In this document: piece by piece, positions 8,066-16,478 of the stretch
Position numbering within the stretch: the stretch's first letter is position 1
Layout of the letters: every line of letters begins with the position of its first letter
Assembly: GCA_965206125.1 (NCBI GenBank)
Contig: CBDBIN010000046.1
Location: 372,001-436,000, forward strand
Length of the DNA: 64,000 bases
Direction of reading: 5' to 3'
Source: CAXWPM01 sp965206125
Lineage (GTDB): Bacteria; Acidobacteriota; Terriglobia; 20CM-2-55-15
Notes under the pieces: model-generated
The model's database searches: none
What the model saw: the letters and a program-made list of their open reading frames with translations, nothing else
Told to the model about the DNA's origin: nothing
Program-made: the position numbers and the translations under genes

Positions 8066-9927
8066 TGTCGTGCCTCCAGTGTGACTTCGCGTGTCATCTG
8101 CTCACCATCCCGTCGGAAGACGACGGTGACGACGTCTCCAGGCTGGTGGGCGCGCAACGCAAAAGTGAAATCGTAGAGGTTCCCGACGACGTATTCCCCG
8201 AACCGCGTGAGGATGTCAGCGGGCCTGAGGCCGGCTTTTGCCGCCGGGCTTCCGGAGGTCACGTCGGCAAACATCACCCCGTCCAGGTCATCCCGGAAAT
8301 CCGGAATCGAACCGAAGTACGGGCCGTAACCCCCTCCGCTGCCCGACAGCGGACGTGCTTGGAAGACCTCGGTGTATTCGGGCCGCGGAACGTCGCCGGC
8401 CACGTGGCCGATCATCCGGTACGCCAGCCTGAGGACATTTCGGGCGCCCTCGGCGTTGATCTTTTCGGCGGTGTCCGACGGTTTGTGGTAATCGCCATGC
8501 AGGCCGGAGAAAAAGAAGAGGACGGGGATGTCCTTCAGGTTGAAGGACGTATGGTCGCTCGACCCGCTTCCCGACTCGGAGAAGTCCAGGTCGAGGCCGA
8601 CTTCATCGTTGAACCCCTCGAGCAAATCTTCGAATCCGGGCGAAGTTCCGACTCCACCCACGAAAACGCGATCACCGCCCAGACGCCCGATCATGTCGAA
8701 GTTCAGCATCGCCACGGCGTTCTCGATGTCGATCGTCGGGTAGTTGACGAAGTGGTTCGAACCCAGCAGGCCCAGTTCCTCGCCGGCAAAGCCCATGAAC
8801 AGAATCGATCGACCAAGCATCGAACGGTTCTTCGAGATCACTCGAGCCAACTCGAGGATCCCGGCCGTGCCGGATGCATTGTCGTCGGCGCCGTTGTGGA
8901 TCTCGCCCGCGGCTCCCCGGTCCATCGAATACTCTCCCCCGAGACCCAGATGATCATAGTGGGCCCCTACGATGATCCATTCGCCGCGCAACGCCGGGTC
9001 GGATCCGTCGATTGCCGCAATGACGTTTCGGACCGGCTCTCGGACGCGGACAACGTCGCTCGAGAAACTTACGGCGCTTCCGGCCAGTTCGACGGATCGT
9101 GGCTCGAGTTGGGTGTCGATTTCGCGCTGCATTTGCCTGAGATCGATCCCGGCCTCGTCGAAGTACGCCAGTACGGGCTCCATCCGGACGTAAGCCGCCG
9201 CGATGCCGGAGTTGTCCTTCTCTGAGGAAGCCACCGTCGAGAGCAACGCCTGTTCGTCCGCCGAGTGATTGTTCGGGTCCGTAATGAAGAGAATCCCCGC
9301 TGCCCCATGCTGTTTGGCATTGATCGCCTTGTTCATGAAGCTGGCGTGCGCAGTCGGTTCTGCCCCGTTGAACAGGCTGTCCGGGTCGTCTTCCTGAGGT
9401 TCGTGACGAAGCGCGACAACGATCTTGTCCGTCGCATCGATGCCCGCGTATTCATCCCAATGCATCTCGGGCGCGGTGATGCCGTAGCCGACGAACACCA
9501 GGGGGACCGCAGCAATGTCCGTCCGTGTGGAGAAACGCAGCGGCGCGAAGTCTTCGTTGAAGGCGAGAACCGCGGATCCGAGCTCGAGTCCGTTGTCGGG
9601 ACCGATCGCCGCATCGGTGGTTACTTCCAGCGTCTGGAAATAGGTGCCATCCTCCCCGGCAGGTCGAAGACCATGGATTCGGAACTGTGTCGCCAGGTAC
9701 TCGGCAGCCCGCTCGAGACCGGGCGTGCCGTTCCCGCGTCCGCCGAGTTCATCGTCCGCAAGGAAGCGTACGTGATCCATGTATTTGTCGGCCGATATCG
9801 TCTCGGCCGCAGCCGGATCGGGACCGGTGAGGGCGACGGTCTCGTCGATCAGCGAGTTCAGGTAGAAGGACGAGAGGGCTACGATCGCCGCCAGAAGGAT
9901 AGCGAGAGGGACATGTCTCTTGTCCAT
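8062..9927 (-). CDS. M28-family metallopeptidase with PA-type insert and C-terminal PDZ domain
   Basis: This 621-residue secreted or membrane-anchored aminopeptidase-type protein has an N-terminal hydrophobic segment (LAILLAAIVALSSFYL) as a signal or anchor. The middle part up to about residue 260 resembles a PA insert. The zinc-binding M28 motifs are all present: GAHYDHLG near 325, NGADDNASG near 350, GFAGEELGLLGS near 385, NFDMIGRL, and the final His in FSGLHGDYHKPSDT. The last 90 residues form a PDZ domain (YGPYFGSIPDF...GVMFADVTSGSPAAKAGLRPADILTRFG). This PA-M28-PDZ layout is common in secreted peptidases of Bacteroidota and Acidobacteriota. It is coupled to the downstream TolB-like lipoprotein. 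Confidence 0.9.
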   Translation of the reverse strand: MDKRHVPLAILLAAIVALSSFYLNSLIDETVALTGPDPAAAETISADKYMDHVRFLADDELGGRGNGTPGLERAAEYLATQFRIHGLRPAGEDGTYFQTLEVTTDAAIGPDNGLELGSAVLAFNEDFAPLRFSTRTDIAAVPLVFVGYGITAPEMHWDEYAGIDATDKIVVALRHEPQEDDPDSLFNGAEPTAHASFMNKAINAKQHGAAGILFITDPNNHSADEQALLSTVASSEKDNSGIAAAYVRMEPVLAYFDEAGIDLRQMQREIDTQLEPRSVELAGSAVSFSSDVVRVREPVRNVIAAIDGSDPALRGEWIIVGAHYDHLGLGGEYSMDRGAAGEIHNGADDNASGTAGILELARVISKNRSMLGRSILFMGFAGEELGLLGSNHFVNYPTIDIENAVAMLNFDMIGRLGGDRVFVGGVGTSPGFEDLLEGFNDEVGLDLDFSESGSGSSDHTSFNLKDIPVLFFFSGLHGDYHKPSDTAEKINAEGARNVLRLAYRMIGHVAGDVPRPEYTEVFQARPLSGSGGGYGPYFGSIPDFRDDLDGVMFADVTSGSPAAKAGLRPADILTRFGEYVVGNLYDFTFALRAHQPGDVVTVVFRRDGEQMTREVTLEARQ

Positions 9928-9989
9928 AAAGGGTTACCTCGTTGGCAATGATAGCTACTTACATCGCGGGGAAGCAACCAGGCTGTAGA

Positions 9990-10061
9990 GTTGTCAGTCG
10001 TCAGCGATCCCTCGTCAGTGAATCAGCCTTTGGCCAATCGCCAACTGACTACTGATTACTG
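9990..10061. repeat. Word-repeat intergenic element, family B copy 2
   Basis: The first half carries TTGTCAGTCGTCAG and CGTCAGTGAATCAG. The second half carries GGCCAATCGCCAACTGACTACTGATTACTG, which contains the complementary words CTGAC/CTGAT. The result is an imperfect long palindrome built from 6-7 base words. It fills the gap downstream of the small membrane protein and upstream of the M28 peptidase. Confidence 0.6.
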
Positions 10062-10361
10062 CCTACCGATCACGCCGGAACTGCGAAATTCTTCGATTGT
10101 TTCAGGGTGGGAACGGATGAACCGGATTACCGCGTGAGTTGCCAGATTACGGAGGAAGAATCCGTAAGGAACCATCAATACAAAAATGACGAAGCTCAGC
10201 GCATAGTACTCGTAGAAGGCGAGGGCGATCGGGACGGCGATGAAGAGCAGCATTGAGCGGTGCAGGATAGCGCCGGCGACGACGTTCGTCCGCCACCAGT
10301 ACGCCGCCTCGGACCGAACGACTTCAAACTGCTCCAACGTTGGCCTTGGGTCCGTGCCCAC
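10056..10361 (-). CDS. Small membrane protein of unknown function
   Basis: This 101-residue protein is not recognised as any named family. Residues 1-30 are polar, then two hydrophobic stretches follow (SMLLFIAVPIALAFYEYYA and LSFVIFVLMVPYGFFL), predicting two membrane helices joined by a very short turn. The tail is positively charged and ends EEFRSSGVIGRQ. Its start at 10361 overlaps the 3' end of the frameshifted winged-helix gene by 38 bases. No later ATG leaves the soluble N-terminus intact, so the start is uncertain. Confidence 0.55.
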   Translation of the reverse strand: MGTDPRPTLEQFEVVRSEAAYWWRTNVVAGAILHRSMLLFIAVPIALAFYEYYALSFVIFVLMVPYGFFLRNLATHAVIRFIRSHPETIEEFRSSGVIGRQ

Positions 10362-11602
10362 AGTAGGGTTTCAGGTCTTTGATGCGAGTCATCTGGTGGC
10401 GGCCGTAGTCCATGCCCCGAATTTCCCCGAGGTTGTCCTCGATGAACGTCCCCAGTTCGGTGGCACGCTTGCGGATGAGGCTCTTCACCTTGGTGGGTGT
10501 GTTCGCGAAGAGGGAATAGACGAGCCCAGCCTGCCGGTCCGGATTCCATTCCCAGATGCCGACGACCTCGCCGTCATGGATGACCGTCGCGAGAGGATCG
10601 TTGATGAGCTTGCCTTTCCACCGCGAGAACGGCTTGTCGGAGTGCTCACGCCGAACGAAGCGGTCAACCACTTCCCGCTGCCCTTTGAGAAAGATGTCCC
10701 GGTACGGGACCAGGTTGACGGCCGGTGTCCTGGCGGGTGTGAAGTCGACGAATTCGTCCAGTTTGTCTGCCGGGATCAGGAACTCGTCCCTGCTGTCGGC
10801 GACCCGCACCGCGCACAATGCCGGCCGGATGTCGGCGGCCGCTTGGATCGCCTCGGTGGCGTTAATGCCGGCCCACCAGGCGAAGTCCTTGACCCGAGCC
10901 GGCCCCTCCGCCCCAAAGTACAGCTTGGCCAGTTCCATGTTTGCGTGCTCGGTCCGAAGCGGGAAGGTGTCGATTCCGGGCACGGCATCGGAAAGCAGGG
11001 CGAAGGAATAGTCGGTCGAGTCCAGACGCTTGCCCGTCTGCAGCTTGATGATCCGGCCTTCCTCCTTGAGGAGGTTGATCGCGAGCGTCAGACTTCCCGT
11101 CATACCGACTACGTTTCAGGTTCATCGGAAAGTCTCGAACGAGCTTCGAAGGCACCCTGTCCCGAATCTCGCCGTGGTTCCTCGGCAGTCCCTCTACGGC
11201 CTCGAGGACCGCTACCTTAAGGCGCACCATCTCGGCATTATCGATCGGCATCAGTGTTCGGGCCTGTTCGGCGAGCTCAGTGAATGTCCGGCTTCGGATG
11301 CGGAGGGCGATCGGCGCCTGCTCCAGGGGCAGAAGCATCGTGCACCCTCTGATGGTTTCCAGCTGGACGAGCTTTTGGTCCCTGAAAATCAGGCGGTTGA
11401 GCTTGGCGGGCCGGAAACCGACTGTTCGCGCCCACAGTGAAAGGTAGGGAGTAGAGCCGCCGGGCGAATAGACCCATCCGATGGATCGGACCAGATCGAG
11501 GAGGCTCCGTCCAGTGAAAGGACGATCCAGCCATTGGCGGTGCATACGCCAGGAGTTCAGGTGACCGAGCGGGAATGCTCTGTTCGACTTCCTGTTGGTC
11601 AT
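10324..11602 (-). pseudogene. AlkZ-like winged-helix DNA-binding (HTH_42) protein gene, broken by a frameshift
   Basis: Two overlapping minus-strand frames together encode one protein of about 425 residues. Frame 1 (from 11602) gives the N-terminal half, with the family pattern TPYLSLWARTVGFRPAKL followed by IRGCTMLLPLEQAP. Frame 2 (ending 10324) gives the rest, including WAGINATEAIQAAADI and a C-terminal region with VIHDGEVVGIWEW. The switch must occur near 11105-11125, between PMNLK in frame 1 and GSLTLAINLLKEEGRI in frame 2. HTH_42 proteins include AlkZ/YcaQ DNA glycosylases that unhook interstrand crosslinks, but many members are uncharacterised. The break is not in a long homopolymer, so it may be real. 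Confidence is high for the family and moderate that the gene is dead. Confidence 0.72.
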
Positions 11603-11736
11603 GAATTTAGCCGATTCGTCGGTTAATCACCCTCCCGAAAGGGGCGTCCGGAACGGCTTCCCGCTACAGTCCCTTAATGCTACACTCGCTTCAGAATGAA
11701 GGGCTTAATTGTAGGGTTGGGGAAAGGTAAAGTCAA

Positions 11737-12135
11737 ATGAGCGGGGGGTTTCTGGGCCTTCGACACGCCGCGCTCCGTGTGCGGGACATCAAGCGCTCGC
11801 TCGAGTTCTACAGGGATGTTCTGGGTATGGAACTCGAGTGGATGCCCGACGCGGACAATGTCTATCTGACCTCGGGTTCCGATAACCTCGCGCTCCATAG
11901 CATGCAACCAGGACACGAGCCCGGCCCATCCCAGGCGCTCGACCACATCGGATTCGTCGTCTCCCGGCCCGAAGAGGTCGACGAGTGGGCCGAGCGGGTT
12001 CGGGGGCAGGGCGTGGAACTGGCAAAGGAACCGAAGACTCATCGAGATGGCGCCCGCTCGTTCTATTTCTACGACCCGGATCGGATCCTTATTCAGTTGA
12101 TCTACCACCCCCCGATCTCAGATCGGAGGATCTGA
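11737..12135 (+). CDS. VOC-superfamily (glyoxalase/dioxygenase-like) protein
   Basis: This 132-residue protein is a single vicinal-oxygen-chelate unit made of two beta-alpha-beta-beta-beta modules. The first has HAALRVRDIKRSLEFYRDVLGMELEW with the usual metal-side His; the second has LDHIGFVVSRPEEVDEWAERV, ending in FYFYDPDRILIQLIYHP. In place of the common terminal Glu ligand (GNxxEL) this protein has Gln (DRILIQLIY), so metal binding or activity may differ from glyoxalase I. The substrate is unknown. It stands alone between the minus-strand winged-helix gene and a family B repeat. Confidence 0.82.
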   Translation: MSGGFLGLRHAALRVRDIKRSLEFYRDVLGMELEWMPDADNVYLTSGSDNLALHSMQPGHEPGPSQALDHIGFVVSRPEEVDEWAERVRGQGVELAKEPKTHRDGARSFYFYDPDRILIQLIYHPPISDRRI

Positions 12136-12142
12136 CCTCGAA

Positions 12143-12255
12143 TATCGGCCATCTGACATTTGGGAATTGACATTCGCCATCGCTCATTGATGGGAGGATC
12201 GCCGGCTTGCTCGAGCAATGTCAATTCAGAAACGCCAAATGTCCAACGTCAAATA
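12143..12255. repeat. Word-repeat intergenic element, family B copy 3
   Basis: The left part reads CATCTGACATTTGGGAATTGACATTCG and the right part CAATGTCAATTCAGAAACGCCAAATGTCC. TGACATT/AATGTCA words therefore face each other around a central loop, giving an imperfect inverted repeat of about 110 bases. It lies between the VOC gene and the acyl-CoA ligase leader. Confidence 0.65.
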
Positions 12256-12310
12256 GTCCCGTCCCTTGGTATACTCCGACACCCGAAACCTGAGAGGAGG
12301 TGCATCACTT

Positions 12311-13765
12311 ATGCCTTTCCTGTCTGAACAATTTGACCAGTCCGCCGAGAAGTATGGCGACCGCGTCGCGATCATCGACGAGACAGGGCGTTCCTTCACC
12401 TACGGCCAGCTGGCCGACGAGGTCCACAGGCTGGCCGATCGACTCCGGTCGGACGTGCCCGGTGACACCATCGGCGTCCTGCTGCTCAATTCCCAGCGCT
12501 ACGTCGTGTCCATGCTGGCCGGCTGGCAAGCGGGCAAGACAGTCGTACCGCTGAACTACCTGTTGGGGCCCCAGGAGCTGGGTTTCATCCTCAAGGATTC
12601 CGGGATGACGTCGCTGATCGCATCCCATTTCTTTGACGAAGCATTGACGAAGATCCGCCCGCTGTTCGGAGAGCACGGCACGATCCTGATGGCCGACGAT
12701 GCGGACTTTATCCCCAAGGGGGCCGGGACCGGCCGCGGCCGAGACAGAGATCCTGCGCTGTTTCTCTACACCTCGGGTACGACAGGCCGTCCCAAGGGAG
12801 TCGTGCTGACGCACGGAAACCTCGTGTCCAACGTCGAGTCCTGCCGGCTCGCCGGCAACTTCAGTGAGGAGGACAGCTTTCTCTGCCTGTTGCCCTTCTT
12901 CCACACGTATGCCATCACCGGTACGATCCTGCTTCCGCTGCTGAATGGGAGCAAGATGGTGATGGTCGACCGGTTCGTCCCGGGCAAAGTGGTCCATTTG
13001 ATTGAGGAACAGCAGATCTCGTGTTTCGTGGCAATCCCGTCGATGTACCGGGTGCTCGCCGGTACGGAAGGCGATCTTGACGTCGGTTCCCTGAGGTTTC
13101 CGATCTCCGGCGGCGAGCCTCTGCCCGTCGCCGTTGCCGAAGCCTTCCAGAAGCGATTCGGCGTGGAGATTTACGAAGGCTACGGCCAGACGGAAGCGGC
13201 GCCGGTGGTTTCCATGAACGTTCCCGGCGGACGGAAGCTCGGCACGGTAGGCCGCGCCCTGCCGAACGTCGAGATGGCGATCTGGAACGACAAAAACGAA
13301 GTGATCCCGGCGGGCGAGGTAGGCGAGATCATGGTGCGCGGCGCTAACGTCATGGAGGGATATAAGGGTCTTCCCGAAGAGACTGCGAAGACGATCACCG
13401 ACGGTTGGCTCCACACGGGTGACCTGGGACGGATGGATGAGGAGGGCTTCGTCACGATCACGGGCCGCCAGAAGGAACTCATCATATCGGCCGGTGAGAA
13501 CATCTATCCTCGGGAGGTCGAAGAGGCGATCGTTCAGCATCCCCAGGTTAAGGAAGTCGCGGTCATCGGCGTCGCCGACGACGTCCGTGGCGAGGTCCCG
13601 AAAGCCTTCGTGATCACCACCGAGGGCGCCTCCGTCGATCAGAAGGAGTTGCGGTCCTTCTGCAAGGACCTGCTGGCCGGGTACAAGTTTCCCAAGGTGG
13701 TCGAGTTCGTCGAGGACCTGCCGCGGACGCCCACCGGAAAAGTGCTCAAACGCCTGTTGAAATGA
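12311..13765 (+). CDS. AMP-dependent acyl-CoA synthetase/ligase (long-chain fatty-acid-CoA ligase type)
   Basis: This 484-residue ANL-superfamily enzyme activates a carboxylic acid with ATP and transfers it to CoA. The P-loop-like A3 motif is LFLYTSGTTGRPKGVVLTH near residue 155. The A5 motif GYGQTEAAPVVS is near 295, the A7 motif GWLHTGDLG near 373, and the C-terminal A10 catalytic lysine lies in RTPTGKVLKRLL. The frame stays open upstream to 12266, but a strong GAGGAGG at 12294-12300 selects the ATG at 12311, which gives the normal N-terminus (FLSEQFDQSAEKYGDRVAIID). A medium- or long-chain fatty acid is the likely substrate. It is transcribed alone. Confidence 0.9.
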   Translation: MPFLSEQFDQSAEKYGDRVAIIDETGRSFTYGQLADEVHRLADRLRSDVPGDTIGVLLLNSQRYVVSMLAGWQAGKTVVPLNYLLGPQELGFILKDSGMTSLIASHFFDEALTKIRPLFGEHGTILMADDADFIPKGAGTGRGRDRDPALFLYTSGTTGRPKGVVLTHGNLVSNVESCRLAGNFSEEDSFLCLLPFFHTYAITGTILLPLLNGSKMVMVDRFVPGKVVHLIEEQQISCFVAIPSMYRVLAGTEGDLDVGSLRFPISGGEPLPVAVAEAFQKRFGVEIYEGYGQTEAAPVVSMNVPGGRKLGTVGRALPNVEMAIWNDKNEVIPAGEVGEIMVRGANVMEGYKGLPEETAKTITDGWLHTGDLGRMDEEGFVTITGRQKELIISAGENIYPREVEEAIVQHPQVKEVAVIGVADDVRGEVPKAFVITTEGASVDQKELRSFCKDLLAGYKFPKVVEFVEDLPRTPTGKVLKRLLK

Positions 13766-13776
13766 ATGCCGCTAAT

Positions 13777-13898
13777 TGCCCGGATGGGATGAACACGGAC
13801 GACAGGGACGGGATGAACCGGATGAGAGGGGAAAATCATGGTCGGAATGCCTCCCCCAGAGACCTCTCCTTTCCGTTAAATCCGTGTAATCCGTGGCC
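13777..13898. repeat. Palindromic repeat element, family A copy 2 (diverged)
   Basis: The right end, CCGTTAAATCCGTGTAATCCGTGGCC, is the same as the right end of the other family A elements. The left end (GCCCGGATGGGATGAACACGGAC...) is degenerate and only partly complementary. It fills most of the 250-base gap between the acyl-CoA ligase and the ferredoxin. Confidence 0.65.
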
Positions 13899-14015
13899 TT
13901 CTTTCCCTTGCGAAGCCTTTGAGTTGAGAGGGATCCACCGGCATTGATTTGAGGGAGTTGGAGTGTATAATGTCGTGTTTTTCCGGTGCTATAATTCAAT
14001 CGTAAGGAGATCGCA

Positions 14016-14285
14016 ATGACATACATCATCGGTTCGCCGTGCATCGACACCAAGGACACTGCCTGCGTGGATGCATGCCCCGTCGACTGCATCCATCCCA
14101 AGAAGGACGAGGAGGGCTTCGATGAGGTCCAGATGCTCTATATTCATCCCGAGGAGTGCATAGATTGTGGCGCTTGCGAGCCAGCCTGTCCCGTGACGGC
14201 GATCTGGCCGGAGGACAACGTCCCTGAAGAAGAGCAGAAATTCATACCGGTGAATTACGAGTATTTTGGCCTGACCAAGGAATAG
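14016..14285 (+). CDS. Ferredoxin, FdxA-type (probable 7Fe)
   Basis: This 89-residue two-cluster ferredoxin has a first cysteine set spaced C-x7-C-x3-C-P-x2-C (residues 9-25), typical of FdxA-type 3Fe-4S/4Fe-4S proteins. The second set is C-x2-C-x2-C-x3-C-P (CIDCGACEPACP, about residues 49-60). The acidic remainder and short C-terminus fit. It serves as a low-potential electron carrier. An AAGGAG sits at a good distance before the ATG. A terminator-like hairpin at 14318-14347 separates it from the acetyl-CoA synthetase gene. Confidence 0.9.
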   Translation: MTYIIGSPCIDTKDTACVDACPVDCIHPKKDEEGFDEVQMLYIHPEECIDCGACEPACPVTAIWPEDNVPEEEQKFIPVNYEYFGLTKE

Positions 14286-14317
14286 GGGCCGAACTCCCGG
14301 TCCCGACCGATTGAATG

Positions 14318-14347
14318 AACAGGGGCGGCCCCACGGTCGCCCTGTTT
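14318..14347 (+). terminator. Terminator-like hairpin after the ferredoxin
   Basis: AACAGGGGCGGCC at 14318-14330 pairs with GGTCGCCCTGTTT at 14335-14347 around a short CCAC loop, with one bulged G and one mismatch. The final TTT is followed by CTGG, so the U-tract is weak. It is well placed 33 bases after the ferredoxin stop. Confidence 0.5.
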
Positions 14348-14418
14348 CTGGCCTACCGCCTCTGGTATCCTCCCCTCTCCCAACCAAAATCATCATCCCG
14401 AGGAGACGACCAAGACCC

Positions 14419-16368
14419 ATGTCTGGCACGAACATCGAATCATCCCTCGACGAGCGTCGCGTTTTCCACCCGAGTCCGGAGTTCCGAAGCGGCTCCCGGG
14501 TTCCAAGCATGGAGGCCTACGACAGGATGTATCGACGGTCCATCGACGATCCCGATGGATTCTGGGCCGAAGTGGCATCCAACCTGGAGTGGTTCGAACC
14601 GTGGCAGAGCGTCATGGAGTGGCAAGAGCCTTTCGTCAAAATGTTCGTCGGGGCAAAGACCAACCTGTCCTACAACTGTCTCGACCGCCACCTGGGCTCC
14701 TGGCGCAAGAACCGGGTGGCGCTTCTGTGGGAGGGCGAGCCCGGCGACGTACGCGTCCTGACCTATCAGATGCTCCATCGGGAAGTCTGCCGGTTCGCGA
14801 ACGTCCTCTCCTCGATCGGACTCGTGGCCGGCGACCGGGCCACGATCTACCTGGGGATGGTGCCGGAGTTGCCGATCGCGATGCTTGCGTGTGCGCGGAT
14901 CGGAATCACCCATAACGTGGTGTTCGGAGGCTTCAGCGCCGAAGCACTCCGCGACAGGATCAACGACTCCGCCTCGAAGGTCCTGATCACCGCCGACGGC
15001 GGCCATCGTCGTGGCGCGATCGTCCCGCTCAAGAAAAACGCGGACGATGCGCTCGAGGGCACGACATCGGTCGACAAAGTCGTCGTCGTCCAGCGGACCG
15101 GTGAGCAGGTGCCGATGAAAGCCGGTCGCGACCTGTGGTGGCACGATCTGGTCGCAGAGGCGTCGGATCGATGCGAAGCCGCTGCTCTCGATGCCGAACA
15201 CCCCTTGTTCATGCTTTACACCAGCGGGACCACGGGAAAACCCAAGGGTGTCGTCCACACAACAGGCGGCTACATGGTGAGCGCTTTCGCCACGATGCAG
15301 TGGGTGTTTGATATCAAAGATGAGGATACCTACTGGTGTGGAGCGGACATCGGCTGGGTGACGGGCCACAGCTACATCGTGTACGGCCCGCTGCTTAACG
15401 GTTCGACCAGCATGATGTATGAGGGTGCTCCCAACTACCCGGAGCCCGACAGGCTGTGGTCGCTGATCGAGAAGTACCAGGTCAACATCTTCTACACCGC
15501 TCCGACGGCAATCCGCGCGTTCATCCGATGGGGAGACCAGTGGCCGGCAAAGCACGACCTGTCGAGCTTGCGGCTGCTGGGGACGGTCGGTGAGCCGATC
15601 AATCCGGAAGCCTGGATGTGGTACCGGGAGCATATCGGCGGGGAACGTTGTCCCATCGTCGACACATGGTGGCAGACCGAGACGGGTTCGATCATGATCT
15701 CCCCGTTTCCGGGCGCAACGCCGACCAAACCGGGTTCGGGCACCCGGCCGTTACCCGGGATCGTGCCGGATATTGTGGACCGAGAAGGAAACTCTTTGCC
15801 GGACAACGAAGGCGGCCTCCTGGTGATACGGCGGCCTTGGCCCTCGATGATGCGGACGATCTACGGCGATTCCGAACGCTACAAGAAGTACTGGAGCGAG
15901 ATTCCGGGTGTGTATTTCACCGGTGACGGGGCGCGGCGCGACGAGGACGGTTATTTCTGGATCATGGGCCGGATCGACGACGTAATCAACGTCTCCGGCC
16001 ACCGGATCGGAACCATGGAGGTCGAAAGCGCCCTGGTGGCCCACGCGAAGGTCGCAGAAGCCGCTGCCGTGGGGACCGAGCACGAACTCAAAGGACAGGC
16101 CGTCGTTGCCTTCGTAACGCCTAAGGGAGACGTCGAACCGACTCCGGAGTTGGCGGAGGAACTCCGGGGACACGTCGCGAAGGCGATCGGAGCGTTCGCC
16201 AGACCCGAGCACATCCGCTTCACGGACGCGCTGCCAAAGACCCGAAGCGGCAAGATCATGCGGCGTCTGCTCCGAGACCTGGCTTCGGGAAAGGAATCGG
16301 TCGGTGACACCTCCACGCTCGAAGACTATTCGGTCCTGGCGAAGCTGCGGGAGTCGGAAGAAGGTTAG
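14419..16368 (+). CDS. acsA: Acetyl-coenzyme A synthetase
   Basis: At 649 residues this matches the normal length of Acs (about 650). It converts acetate, ATP and CoA to acetyl-CoA via acetyl-AMP. Diagnostic sites are the P-loop LYTSGTTGKPKGVVHTTGGY near 262, WCGADIGWVTGHSYIVYGPL, WWQTETGS, the YFTGDGARRDEDGY hinge region, and the C-terminal PKTRSGKIMRRLLR, whose lysine is the acetylation-controlled catalytic residue. The frame is open upstream to 14311, but AGGAG at 14401-14405 and the conserved length support the ATG at 14419. The next gene is separated by a family B repeat. Confidence 0.95.
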   Translation: MSGTNIESSLDERRVFHPSPEFRSGSRVPSMEAYDRMYRRSIDDPDGFWAEVASNLEWFEPWQSVMEWQEPFVKMFVGAKTNLSYNCLDRHLGSWRKNRVALLWEGEPGDVRVLTYQMLHREVCRFANVLSSIGLVAGDRATIYLGMVPELPIAMLACARIGITHNVVFGGFSAEALRDRINDSASKVLITADGGHRRGAIVPLKKNADDALEGTTSVDKVVVVQRTGEQVPMKAGRDLWWHDLVAEASDRCEAAALDAEHPLFMLYTSGTTGKPKGVVHTTGGYMVSAFATMQWVFDIKDEDTYWCGADIGWVTGHSYIVYGPLLNGSTSMMYEGAPNYPEPDRLWSLIEKYQVNIFYTAPTAIRAFIRWGDQWPAKHDLSSLRLLGTVGEPINPEAWMWYREHIGGERCPIVDTWWQTETGSIMISPFPGATPTKPGSGTRPLPGIVPDIVDREGNSLPDNEGGLLVIRRPWPSMMRTIYGDSERYKKYWSEIPGVYFTGDGARRDEDGYFWIMGRIDDVINVSGHRIGTMEVESALVAHAKVAEAAAVGTEHELKGQAVVAFVTPKGDVEPTPELAEELRGHVAKAIGAFARPEHIRFTDALPKTRSGKIMRRLLRDLASGKESVGDTSTLEDYSVLAKLRESEEG

Positions 16369-16478
16369 CCATTTGACATTGGACGTTTGACATTTGAGAT
16401 CTGACATTGATGTGCGGTCCTAAACGGAACGCTTCGCCAAGAAATGTCCAATGACAAACTTCAACTGCAAAATTTCAA
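16369..16478. repeat. Word-repeat intergenic element, family B copy 4
   Basis: The left half is ATTTGACATTGGACGTTTGACATTTGAG and the right half AATGTCCAATGACAAACTTC...AATTTCAAATG, complementary in words and order. The element ends exactly at, and supplies, the ATG of the following SDR gene, so that gene has no ordinary Shine-Dalgarno. Confidence 0.7.

Noticed and set aside
12305..13540. Long minus-strand frame opposite the acyl-CoA ligase
   Set aside because: It is a reverse-strand shadow of a clearly conserved ANL enzyme; no coherent motif.
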